The position numbers and the translations under genes are program-made. Source: Pachyseris speciosa (taxonomy: Eukaryota > Cnidaria > Anthozoa > Scleractinia > Pachyseridae). Taken from it: 64,000 bases of DNA. Positions within the stretch are counted from its first letter, which is position 1, and the number at the start of each line of letters is the position of its first letter. The notes below the pieces were generated by a model, which saw only the letters and a list, made by a program, of their open reading frames with translations, was not told the DNA's origin and did no database searches. This document shows, one piece after another, positions 55,501 to 64,000 of the stretch. The stretch is taken from contig JAEMWC010000013.1 of assembly GCA_016490735.1 (NCBI GenBank), positions 489,501-553,500 on the forward strand. Reading direction: 5' to 3'.

Positions 55501-57336
55501 TTCACAAAATATCCTACAACATAGCTTTGTGGGATGAGCAGAGGGATTTTTGATTGCTTGATACTGAACGCGAACGAGAAATCAACGTGAAATCCATGTT
55601 AAGCGGTTAAGAAACGATGTTTAGGTCAACTCCCGCCTTAATACGGCCAAATTCATATAGCCCATCGGTGGCCGTATGAACGGGACTCCAATGTAGCTTA
55701 ACACCAGTAAATATGGCTTTTCCAGAGCCTTACCTTGTACCCAGCAACATTTCCTCTAAGGACAGTAACAGGCGTCCACGAAAGCTTGACACTTCTTGCT
55801 GATACAGACACCACAGTAAATTTTTCTGGTCTTCCACTAGGTGGATCTTGCCCCGAATACGCAGTTACCAAGGGACTTGTTTTTCCAGGGCCTTCTTCAT
55901 TTCCCGCTAGGATCTTGAACTGCCATAGTTGATAATAACCTGGATTTTGTACACTGAAGTTACCAATGGTAGGGTCAGTAAAGTTCTTAACCGTCAATTT
56001 ATCACTGTCTCGACCGTACCAAAGTGTGTAGTAAAGACCGGGCGCGTTCCATTCAATCCGTGGCATGGGCTGAGAAAATAAAACAGCAAACAGCAACCAT
56101 GATAAAACCGAAAGAAAAAAAATTGCTTTAATTGACAAAAGTTGTGAATTTAAGCAATCATCGTCATCATCATCATCATCATCATCGTTGTCGTTCAAAT
56201 AGAGAGCTTATAAGCAACGACGAAGGCGACGGCAAAGAGAACGCCACAAAAAAAATATGCTTAATGAGCAGAAACAATCGCTCTGCACGTGCGTTTTACA
56301 TTTTGGTACATATCTTTGCCGTCCTCTGCAAAACAACAATGTGAAATGGCCAAATTTTAGGTTTTGTCGAGAACGTGAGCGTATGAACACTGTTTTTACT
56401 AATTTATCGCCAGGATAGTTCGCCCACATTTCACAAGTTAAACAACTTGGAAAAATCGCGAAAGAGTCATAATAATGAGAAGCTACATTTTGAAATGACG
56501 CGGTTTTCGTTGCCGTTGCCGTCGTCGTCAACATCACCACCCTCGTCATCGCCATCACCAACACAACCACCACCACCACCACCATCATCGTCATCGTCAT
56601 CATGATCACCATCATCATCGATCTCCAGGTTACTTACAGTCCATCTGATATCCAGCGTCTCTGCCCTATTAGCAACTCCCCTGAGATTGTCTGGCCATTT
56701 ATCTGGAACTGTGATTAGAACAGTAAAAGTGAGGCTCAGTATCATCGTTATACATGTACTATGTTATACTATTTATCGAACGATTTCAAGTGGTATATCC
56801 CACGAGTCACTTGGATTTACTAAGTATGCACACGATCCTTTTATGCGAGTGTGTGCATACGAAGAAAACACGAGTGACAAATGAAGGGGTGCATGGAATA
56901 AAGCTCTAATTGACTCTTGATGTTCAGTCAAATTCTCCTTTTGTGTTACAAGCAAGTAAAGGGCAATTTGAATGAGAATCTAACAAACTGATCAGATGTC
57001 ACTTAGGGGTATTTTTCCACACAACCCTTCAAATGGACATGCCATGACATACCATAAGAAAGCTTCACATACCATGCTATAGAAAATACATAAGCCCATA
57101 CCATCAATACAGTGTAAGTCCAGTGCGGGGTATAGGAAAAAAAACAAAACCAACACAACCATAAAGTTCAAATCAATTTACGAAACTTTACAAAGCCCAC
57201 CTAATCCCTTGTCAATCAGACAACAATGGTGCTGTTTAGTAATGGTAATAGGACTGAGTGGAGTCCAATTCGGTCTGTAATCATACGAGTGATAACAAAA
57301 TCGGACGACCGATCGCGGGAGTATGATTTGTTTATC

Positions 57337-57367
<31 letters not shown>

Positions 57368-57925
57368 ACGAAGTCTTATTACCAATTAATAATATAAATT
57401 ACAATTTCCGAGAAAAGAAGATGAGCCAAGTTACAAAACGAAAGGAAAATTTTGCATTAAAACACTGACAAAAGAAGCGTAAATCGTTTAATGTCGCTCT
57501 GATTTGACTACAATCAAAATGTATGGTGATTGAAACCAAGGTTGTGATTGGTCGATTTAAACTACAACTTCAAATGTGATTGGCTGATTTAAAATACTAC
57601 TTTGAATGTGATTGGCTTATTGAACTGTCCGATAACAAAAGTTCCAATAACAACTTGGCAAGTGAATTAGTGGAAAATAGGAGTCTTTTAAACCAATCAC
57701 AATCGAGGAAATTTGTAATTTTTATGATTAATAATGAAATACATACAAAATTATTATACTTAGTATATACCCGTTAATTCATCTTAGAGCTTATTTGTCT
57801 CTGTTCACTTCCTGTAAGCCGATTCCTTGTTAGCTTCCTTGTTTGTTTTTTCATGTTCTTCCGCACACATCCTGTAATCTCTCATTAGTCTATGATATTT
57901 TTGTAATCGTCAAGTGTAACTCCTG

Positions 57926-58005
<80 letters not shown>

Positions 58006-61000
58006 TGCCATGTAATTGCTTTGTAAACAGTGTGAAATAAACGAACTGAATTTAACTGAGCTGAGCTGAGCTGGGTAGCATCCCGATGAGTTAACAGCGT
58101 TCCAGAATTCTAATTGCCGCTTTTTTCGTTTGGTTGTTTGTTTGTTTTTTCCATAGCATGGCATAAATAAACTTACAAAACATTCTACAATTGTAAAGAG
58201 CATTCACCAGTAGTATATCTTGACCTCAAGCGTGCATTATTTTTCTTAGATAACATGGAATGCCATCTTGTAATTAGCACACAGACATACCTCCGCGCAG
58301 ACTTCTGCAGAGCATGGTTGTTGGAAGACTGGCACGGCTGGGTCCAAAGCGGTTCGCGGCTCTCACGCGGAAATAAAGCTCTGCCCCTCCAGGTAAATGC
58401 AAGTCATAAGACGTAGCTTTGGGCGATGTAACGTTGGCGACGAGCCGGAATACATCATCTTTGTCCTCAGGAAAGACTGCCTTCTGCTCGATCAGAAAGT
58501 GAGTAATTGGAGCATCATTGGACGCCCCGGGTACCCATGTAAGAGTTGTCCTGCGAGTGCAGTTTGCTGTAAGTGCGAGATCTGTTGGGGGATCGGGGAC
58601 ACCTAAAGAACAGTAAACAAGAGGCTACAATTAGCCTAAACTCATGCCTGCAAAACTACATTGTGTATCCTTAGGTTTGCGGGAAACAAGAGAAAGAGAC
58701 GTCTGTCCTCTTTACATCGGATGCGCTTATCAGGGTGTTTGAGTCTATTTGTTTGTACCCTGTCGACATATAACCCTTTAAAACTTCCGAACTGCTTTAC
58801 AGGTCAACCATTGATAACAATAGTAATACTTGTAAAAAAACCGACAAAACAACAAAAAGATAAACGAAAAAAAAAACAAACAAACAAACAAAAAAAAACT
58901 CGCGGAAGTTGCCTCTATAACGGCTCGAGCCTAAGATCATCTGTAGCAAAAGCGGTAATGACCGATACGCTACATTGACTTAGAATAGCTAATGAGGAGA
59001 AGATAGTTTATTTATTGCAAAATATCTAATCCGACATTGATTATTTAATTTTTGCTGAGCATTTGAGAAAGAAAACGCTTATGGGAAGGTTTAGGATACG
59101 AGATATAGACAGACAAACCACCGAAATTACTAATCGAAGCATCTCTTGCTAGGCTTTTGTACATTATGCTAGCATTTTTTCGAGCATTTTAGTGAGGCAA
59201 AAGCATTGAGCATTATTCGAGCATTTTAGTGGCATTTTTCCGGAAAATTATTAGTTTTTTTTTTGCGAGAAACTAAAAAAGAAATTTTTTTTTTTAGAAA
59301 ATGGAGACTAAAACTCAAAATTCATAGCTGATTTCGAGGACGCTGTATTTATGAACTTGTATAAATTGTTGTTGTTGTTACTTGCAACACTTGAACGTTT
59401 TGGTAAGTGTGAACAGTTAACACCATGTTAAAAACTTTGAAATTAATAAAAAAAAACCGTTTATAAAATGAGCATTATCCGAGCATTTTAGTGGCTTTTT
59501 TTGGGAAGACCGAGCATTTTAGTGGCAAAATTTGAGCATCAAGGTGGAGCATTTTAGTGGGGAAACAAAAGCATAATGTACAAAAGCCTATCTCTTGCAG
59601 AAATAAATGAAAAAGAATCGAAGGTTTGCTCTGAAAACGTCTTTCGAGCTTTCGTGCAGTTTCCCACGGCCTGTCACTTTTTTGCACGAAAGGTGACTCA
59701 AGTCACGTGTGCTGCATGTGAAGATGACCGAGCTTCTGTTAAATTCTTCTGTGCAGTGGGGCGTGTTGGACACGTGCCTTGCGGATATCGCGACACGAAG
59801 ACTTAAAAAAACAGAAGAAGAACAGAGCCGAATCCTAGACTCGTCCACTTTCAGGCACGAATAATTAATAAATAATAGTGACCGTGATAGTGATCGTGAC
59901 GATGACGATGATCATGATATTTAATATCAGTATCATTATCACCATCATAATGATAATGATAATGATAATGATGAAGAAAAGGAGGGGGGAAGGGCGGAGA
60001 GGGCGGGGGGAGGGGGGTGGAATGAATAAGAATGAGAAAAGAGACACCATGGCGTTCATAGAACGACCCTTAGCCAAGAAACAATCAAATTTTACCTGCA
60101 ATATTAATGGTAGCAGTTGCCCGGTCTTCTGATTTCTTTGGCAGCGGTGTGTACGCAACACAGGTATAATTAGCAGCGTCATAAGCTGTCATGTCAGCAA
60201 TTGTTAGTACATTCTGTGACTCGCGCCATTCGGTCTTGTCATCGTACACCAAGACAGCACCGTCTTTCATCCAGTAGTATCGCAATTCGAGTTCTGAATC
60301 GGCTGTCGCCTCACATCGCAGATCGACACGGGAACCTATATTCAACTCTCGGCCTTTCGGTTGTATAATGATCCTTGTCTTTTCTGAAAAAGGATGATAA
60401 GTGGTTTAACAGATGTGGTAGATGAATACGCACTCATCTATAAGGGACGGGGAAGCGTGTGCGGAAGGTTAGATCGCTGGACTTGCAATCCCGATGCCCT
60501 GAGTTCAAGTCTGGCTCTTTTGCCGCTAGCTGGAGTTGTTTTTCAGTAGTCCCGAACTCTTTTCTCAGGCCCAATAGCCAACTGGTCTGCCTCCTGTCAG
60601 TTGGGTCTTTTTAACCCCGTTATGTTTATTTGCGTTATTTGTTTCATGTATTTTCTCGGCCCCACTAACCTTTGTGCTTTGAGAGGGCGTTATACCTGGA
60701 TGTTGATGAAATTGATTTGATGAAGAAATTTAAAGGTAAAATAAGGCATACACAAACACTCGGACAGTCCACTTCAACACGGGTGCATGTCAGGTTGAGG
60801 ACGAACTGTTTGGTGTTTGCTCATTAATTTTTAACCTCCAAATTAAATCTTGAATCACTTTACAATCTGCATTTTTCTCATCTTCCCTTAAAACACCCCC
60901 CGCCCCCCCCCCCCTCCCCCCCACCCCTTTTCTCCTTCTTTATAAACATTCAAAAAACCACCCAATATTTATGGGGTTATGCACTACCAAACTATGATGG

Positions 61001-62411
61001 CTTTTTTGGTTTGCATGAAATCTCAAGAAGATAATAAGGAGAAAAGGTCAAATGGTGCAAAAACGTAGCATTCAGGTGTAATTCCCCCTTAAATAAATAC
61101 TGCCGAGGGTTGATATTGGCAAGACCTTCTCGCTATCCAGAAAGGGATTAGATGGGTTTATCCAAACTGCGCCACAGTGCGAGCAAGGTAAAACACGCTT
61201 TCTACTCCTACCGTAAACTGTTGCAGTGGCTCTAGCCGTGTCGTTCCCCAAGCTGTTCTCAGCATAGCATGCGTATTCACCAACGTCACGAGCACGATTC
61301 ACATTGCTGATTGACAAGGTGCCGTCGGGTTCCACACTGTAAGGCCCGGTATTGAGTTCTTTTCCGTTCTTGTACCACCTGAATACGTTAGGCCGAGGTG
61401 CGGCTTCTGGGTTGCATTTGAGTAGCCCTTCGCTCTCTTCGAACAGGTAAAAGGGACCAAACCCATTGTCAAAAGATGGTGCTTTAGCTGTAAATGAAAA
61501 ATAAAAGAGATAAACTTTATTACGAACTATTACAAGTAAATTACAAGTTAATTACAAATTTATTACAAGTTACAACTTTTATGAAAAGAAAAGAAAATTC
61601 TTAATTGACTGGGCCGCAAATAGCTTTAGATCTATTCGAGGCGGACCAGTCCTGTGGATTGAAATATTTCAAAAGAAAAAATGTTATCGTGGAGATCACG
61701 TTTTTATAAAGAGCCTAGTAGTCACTACTCATGATCAAGGCAAAACACGGAAAGGGGGGTCCAACTGTATTAAAAACAGGTGGCATAGCCCCTTTAACGT
61801 TTGAGCCCGGTAGAGCCCCCACAACTATAATTATCTAACATCCCATCTTCTTTCTTACCATCCCATCTTCTGCCAGAGGGATCGATCGATCAAAAGTCCC
61901 GAAATATCGTTTGTTCCCCCTAACGAACAAACCTAGCCTGTTCCACGCACTCAGATATTTGGGGCGAGTACTGGGGGAGGGGGGGGGGGGGGGGCATTTC
62001 CTACCCCAGCCCTGCTAAATTTTCTTCGCTCATTCTCGCGCATACGCCCCAAATATCTAAGAGCCTGAAACAGGCTAGAATAAAATAGGTTCATGAAACG
62101 GGCTTCAATTTTCTTAAAGGGGACCTCTTAAATTAAATTGTTGGAATTAATTACTAGATTTCAAATTCTTGTAATAACTTAACGTGAACTTATTGTAAGA
62201 GTTGAGGTTCCTTTAAGATATTCCCAAGCGCCTTCAAGATTAATATTAGCCATAAAAGACAGAAAACTTACTTAGAATATGGATCCAGGTTGATGACACA
62301 ATCATTCCATGCGTATTCTCTACCACACATTGATACACCCCATCCTGCTCCACACCTACGTCTGTGAAATGCAACTTGTTGCCTTCCACACGTATTTTAC
62401 TGTCACTTGGG
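46309..62411 (-). CDS. L1-B: L1-family Ig/FN3 cell-adhesion receptor, 5'-partial
   Basis: Minus-strand gene, apparently intact within the window. Exons from 5' to 3': 62272-62411 (Ig second half), 61212-61487 (Ig), 60096-60383 (Ig), 58291-58602 (FN3-1), 56638-56708 and 55734-56069 (FN3-2 and start of FN3-3), 54024-54240 (FN3-3), 52647-52943 (FN3-4), 51565-51687 and 50686-50877 (FN3-5), 49689-49823 (TM), 48513-48594 (short cytoplasmic), 46309-46504 (C-terminus). All phases join in frame. The tail D-S-L-D-D-Y-G-E-G-P-Q-F-N-E-D-G-S-F-I then Q-E-Y is very close to the L1CAM/neurofascin ankyrin-binding tail, so ankyrin linkage to the spectrin skeleton is likely. N-terminal Ig domains and signal peptide lie beyond 64000. 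Confidence 0.9.
47224..47905 (-). pseudogene. Reverse transcriptase fragment of a PLE-like element in L1-B intron
   Basis: Minus strand, three frames in series: R-Q-V-I-G-I-A-M-G-T-N-N-A-P then L-L-A-D-L-F-L (RT motif with A-M-G-T), then F-R-Y-I-D-D-L-F (Y-x-D-D) and C-Y-L-D-T-R-I, V-F-I-S-Q-L-V-R-Y-A-R, then F-L-K-R-H-G. Two frameshifts separate them. The class is probably Penelope-like but not certain. Confidence 0.7.
48295..48385. mobile_element. Foldback MITE
   Basis: ACAATTATTCACC mirrored by GGTGAATAATTGT, with inner CACTTTCACCGAC-type arms. A related region 48130-48200 repeats CTATTCACCTCCGAG inverted. Confidence 0.55.
48513..48594 (-). CDS. L1-B short cytoplasmic exon
   Basis: 82 nt, phase 1 to 2, acceptor CTATGCAG, donor GTAAGC. 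V-G-K-R-E-R-E-R-A-A-L-I-V-N-E-P-L-D-E-L. No counterpart found in L1-A. Confidence 0.78.
49041..49243. mobile_element. MITE with TTA target duplication, copy 2
   Basis: 203-bp relative of 21818-22032 in inverse orientation: ends AGCCTGGTTTTCACTAGCGA and inverted CCTAGTGAAAACCAGGCT; flanked by TTA on both sides. Confidence 0.78.
49528..49630. repeat. Small foldback repeat
   Basis: GGTTCCTGAAAGG and GGATAAATCTGCCTTATTCC mirrored downstream by their complements around 49575. Confidence 0.6.
49689..49823 (-). CDS. L1-B transmembrane exon
   Basis: 135 nt, phase 1-1. T-A-W-F-I-T-L-M-L-L-I-A-V, then I-L-I-V-L-I-I-V-I-L-W, then S-R-Y-R-G-T-K-Y-P. The W-F-I start and G-T-K-Y-P after the helix are L1-family traits. 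Confidence 0.9.
50686..50877 (-). CDS. L1-B FN3 domain 5, second exon
   Basis: 192 nt, phase 1-1, acceptor TACCTTCCAG, donor GTAAGT. N-T-S-W-V-N-H-F, V-E-I-A-N-L-S-P-E-L-Y-E-F-K-T-V-A-R-N, A-S-D-V-T-E-G-R-P. Confidence 0.88.
51565..51687 (-). CDS. L1-B FN3 domain 5, first exon, GC donor
   Basis: 123 nt, phase 1-1, acceptor TATTCCACAG. P-A-K-P-N-K-P-N-V-E-G-T, V-T-Y-N-F-G-I-G-G-G-Y-T-H-E-F, M-Y-R-K-K. The donor reads AAG|GCAAGT, a GC-AG intron with otherwise perfect consensus. Confidence 0.86.
52647..52943 (-). CDS. L1-B FN3 domain 4
   Basis: 297 nt, phase 1-1, acceptor TTCACTCAG, donor GTAAGT. P-G-P-P-S-N-V-K-V-Y-A-F-A-K-Y, L-V-T-W-E-P-P, P-N-G-I-I-T-S-Y, A-Q-T-S-K-G-W-G-E. Confidence 0.88.
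54024..54240 (-). CDS. L1-B FN3-3 second exon with RRRR site
   Basis: 217 nt, phase 0 to 1, acceptor CCTTTTCAG, donor GTAAGA. Y-Y-W-G-E-S-R-I-N-A-K-R-R-R-R-D-I-P, then Y-T-S-Y-N-M-V-I-K-A-F-N-S-G-G-E-G-P. The K-R-R-R-R-D site fits proprotein convertase cleavage. Confidence 0.87.
54345..54550 (+). repeat. Repeat motif, two copies
   Basis: GGATAACGCAATTCAAGAG-type segment twice (about 54360 and 54495), each ending in a TATCAGCCA stretch. Diverged complements lie at 36181-36260 and 45817-45897. Confidence 0.55.
55734..56069 (-). CDS. L1-B FN3-2 end and FN3-3 start
   Basis: 336 nt, phase 0-0, acceptor TTTTCTCAG, donor GTAAGG. R-I-E-W-N-A-P-G-L-Y-Y-T-L, P-G-Y-Y-Q-L-W-Q-F, Y-S-G-Q-D-P-P, L-S-W-T-P-V-T, G-N-V-A-G-Y-K. 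Confidence 0.88.
56638..56708 (-). CDS. L1-B FN3 domain 2, first exon
   Basis: 71 nt, phase 1 to 0. V-P-D-K-W-P-D-N-L-R-G-V-A-N-R-A-E-T-L-D then I-R-W-T. Acceptor TAATCACAG, donor GTAAGT. Confidence 0.85.
57240..57393. mobile_element. Foldback MITE
   Basis: GTCCAATTCGGTCTGTAATC and inverted GATTACAGACCGAATTGGAC are perfect arms; outer GGTAATAGGACT / AGTCTTATTACC pair too. Confidence 0.7.
57930..58003. repeat. (TTA)n microsatellite
   Basis: About 25 units in the intron between FN3-1 and FN3-2 of L1-B. Confidence 0.92.
58291..58602 (-). CDS. L1-B FN3 domain 1
   Basis: 312 nt, phase 1-1, acceptor TTCTTTAG, donor GTATGT. P-D-P-P-T-D-L, T-L-T-W-V-P, I-T-H-F-L-I-E-Q, F-R-V-R-A-A-N-R-F-G-P-S. No stop in this frame; the gene reads in the frame that starts G-V-P-D-P-P. 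Confidence 0.86.
59150..59590. mobile_element. hAT-like MITE with perfect 8-bp target duplication
   Basis: 441 bp. Ends TAGGCTTTTGTACATTATGC and its exact inverted complement, flanked on both sides by TCTCTTGC (59142-59149 and 59591-59598). The inside carries several GAGCATTTTAGTG units. An 8-bp duplication and TAG..CTA ends fit the hAT superfamily. Lies in the L1-B intron between the last Ig and FN3-1. Confidence 0.85.
60096..60383 (-). CDS. L1-B last Ig exon
   Basis: 288 nt, phase 1-1, acceptor CTTTTTCAG, donor GTAAAA. V-D-L-R-C-E-A-T, Y-Y-W-M-K-D-G, A-A-N-Y-T-C-V-A-Y-T-P. Confidence 0.88.
60440..60690 (+). repeat. Probable tRNA-derived SINE
   Basis: tRNA-like head (GGTTAGATCGCTGGACTTGC, then GAGTTCAAGTC as B-box) followed by a non-tRNA tail rich in T. 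Sits in the intron before the last Ig exon of L1-B. Confidence 0.5.
61212..61487 (-). CDS. L1-B Ig exon
   Basis: 276 nt, phase 1-1, acceptor CATTTACAG, donor GTAGGA. P-S-F-D-N-G-F-G-P-F-Y-L-F, L-K-C-N-P, F-R-W-Y-K-N-G, G-E-Y-A-C-Y-A-E-N-S-L-G. Homolog of L1-A 10016-10297. Confidence 0.88.
62272..62411 (-). CDS. L1-B Ig, second-half exon
   Basis: 140 nt, phase 2 to 1, acceptor TATCACAG, donor GTAAGT. V-E-G-N-K-L-H-F-T-D-V, D-G-V-Y-Q-C-V-V-E-N-T-H-G. The first half of this Ig is not found up to 64000. Confidence 0.85.
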
Positions 62412-62541
62412 CTGTGATAAGAAAAGAAACAAGTCGGTAAAATTTTATTGCGGGTGGCCAATCTACCTTGTCAAACTATTTGATTAAATAAAAAACATTC
62501 CCCTTACAAACCCCCTTCAACGCGGCACCACAATATATATA

Positions 62542-62544
<3 letters not shown>

Positions 62545-62582
<38 letters not shown>
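62545..62582. repeat. (TG)n microsatellite
   Basis: About 18 GT units upstream of L1-B exon 62272-62411. Confidence 0.92.
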
Positions 62583-62584
<2 letters not shown>

Positions 62585-62699
62585 CACATTGTGACAATGT
62601 CCAATTTTCGTCTTTATTACGTTCGACGTTAGGTGAACGAATCCTGGGTTTCCTGTGATACTAAGTTGTGAGATTTTTCGTCGTTCGTGTACCATTTCT

Positions 62700-64000
62700 G
62701 TGCCATCTTGAATTACGTCATAAATGATATCGTGAGCTCAGCCTCGCCGTCTGTTAATTTACGCGTGGTCTACTTAAGTTTCGACCTAAACTGTAAAGTG
62801 TGGCGTTTTACACGGGCTTAGCAGACTGAATATACTTTCTAAAACTGATTTTCAAGTGAACTACGGGAAGCAGCCAGACTCCTTGGCGCCAGTGCATAAC
62901 GAGTGACGATTATAATCAAAAGCTTCAACGTAAAATCAAGTATTGTTTATGTTGTACAACATAGAGAAAAGTCGCCCAGAGTTGGCGTCGTTTAGTACAC
63001 AATTTTCCCTTGCTTAAATGGAAAAAAATTGCTGCCAGGTAGAACATACCGGTACTGCTTTTGTGACAAAAGATGTTAAACACACCTTGTATCGAACACG
63101 CTGGCTGAGCCCGAAGATTTAATATTTGCTCCAAATAAGAACCAATTCCTTGTTTACACTTCAATATTGTTTTCTCATCGCAAGATCGGAAATATTACCG
63201 AATCACAGCTAAATACCAGCAACCCTGTCACCTCATATTACAACCCTGGTTTATCGCATCAGACTACAACAGGAATGGATCCTCGAACGCGTTCCTGATC
63301 TACGATTACGACTAGTCTCCTTGCTAACAATAGCTGCAACCAATTGACGTCATGGAATCCAAAATGGCCGCGTCCAGGAAATTTAAAAGTGAAACAAGGC
63401 GATAATGATACCTTTTTTGGACACTTAACTGTTATTTCCACGATTTAAAGTAAATTTTGGAATGTAGTAATAATTTCCAACAAGCTTCTCTTTCCGTCAG
63501 TGTCCAGAGATTGGTACACGTACTTTGATTTCCTAAGTCATCGCAATCCGGTTCTAACGTTAAGTAATGCGTCAGTTTTAAAGGTCCAGTGTCACAGCCA
63601 AGCATGCGCGATGATACTCTCGAGTGAGTAACAGATTTTTCATGTGTCCGTCATCTTCAATTTGGCCCGTTGGTATTGATTTCGTCCAGCATTTCTTGTA
63701 ATACGCATTGAAGCCTCAGCTATATTGCTCTTTCGAGTTTCTTTTGTTTGTTCCGTCCCATATGGATGGCGTTGATAATCGGAGATATACAACAGCGATT
63801 GCAATCTCCCTCAAGGCGACGAAACTTGAAAAGACTTGTCAGCTTTTTCAAGCTGATGTACCGCTACTGCAAATGCGCGAGACCAGTGACACTGTTCCTT
63901 TAACGAAGTAAATATTTAAAGTGAAAAGAAGGTTTGCATATTCCCTCACAAATTGTTGGCCTCTATGGGCTGTTTAGTTTGACTAACACCTCGATCGAAG
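62700..64000. other. L1-B intron sequence, no exon seen
   Basis: No frame resembling an Ig half on the minus strand, so the next 5' exon of L1-B lies outside. Contains the TTAA element at 63582-63899. Confidence 0.6.
63582..63899. mobile_element. Short TTAA-flanked element
   Basis: 318 bp. Ends AGGTCCAGTGTCAC and inverted CAGTGACACTGTTCCT, flanked by TTAA at 63578-63581 and 63900-63903. The ends resemble those of 39648-40834. Confidence 0.65.

Overview
The window looks like animal nuclear DNA, most probably from an anthozoan cnidarian (coral or anemone type). The genes are split into short exons with GT-AG borders. The DNA is AT-rich and full of small foldback transposons, tRNA-derived SINEs and Penelope-like retroelement remnants. 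The species assignment is inference. The coding content is a cluster of three L1-family (L1CAM / neuroglian / neurofascin type) cell-adhesion genes, recognised by Ig domains followed by five fibronectin type III (FN3) domains, one transmembrane helix and a short tail with a relative of the L1 ankyrin-binding FIGQY motif.

Gene L1-A (+, 402..19649, 5' end outside the window) has at least ten complete single-exon Ig domains in a tandem array (402..8375), then three more Ig exons, five FN3 domains, a transmembrane exon and the C-terminal exon. The array consists of about 3.2-kb units. Units 1 and 2 are nearly identical, and the first unit carries an internal deletion of about 1.52 kb. Every Ig exon in the array is exactly 246 nt with phase 1-1 borders, so exons can be gained, lost or skipped without breaking the frame. 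One FN3 exon (12279..12348) is one base short compared with its paralogs.

From 19650 to 24843 lies a tail-to-tail intergenic region with foldback elements and a GAT/GGTGAC microsatellite. Gene L1-C (-, 24844..36671) is a decayed paralog: two in-frame stops, a lost splice donor, a 23-nt exon deletion, a missing Ig exon and no 5' part. From 36.7 to 46.3 kb are Penelope-like element (PLE) remnants on both strands, one with a nearly complete reverse transcriptase and a hammerhead ribozyme motif, a TTAA-flanked DNA element, and microsatellites.

Gene L1-B (-, 46309..62411, 5' end outside the window) is the apparently intact sister of L1-C: Ig (second half), Ig, Ig, FN3 x5, TM and a tail with FIQEY. 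Its introns hold a second RT fragment, a hAT-like MITE with perfect 8-bp target duplications, and other foldbacks. L1-B and L1-C resemble each other more than either resembles L1-A, which suggests an older split of A from B/C and a later tandem duplication of B and C.

The most unusual feature is the homogenised tandem Ig-exon array of L1-A together with its altered cytoplasmic tail (FIGQY-type tyrosine replaced, a YDEIP motif further on). This is a candidate for a rapidly diversifying adhesion or recognition receptor; that function is inference.
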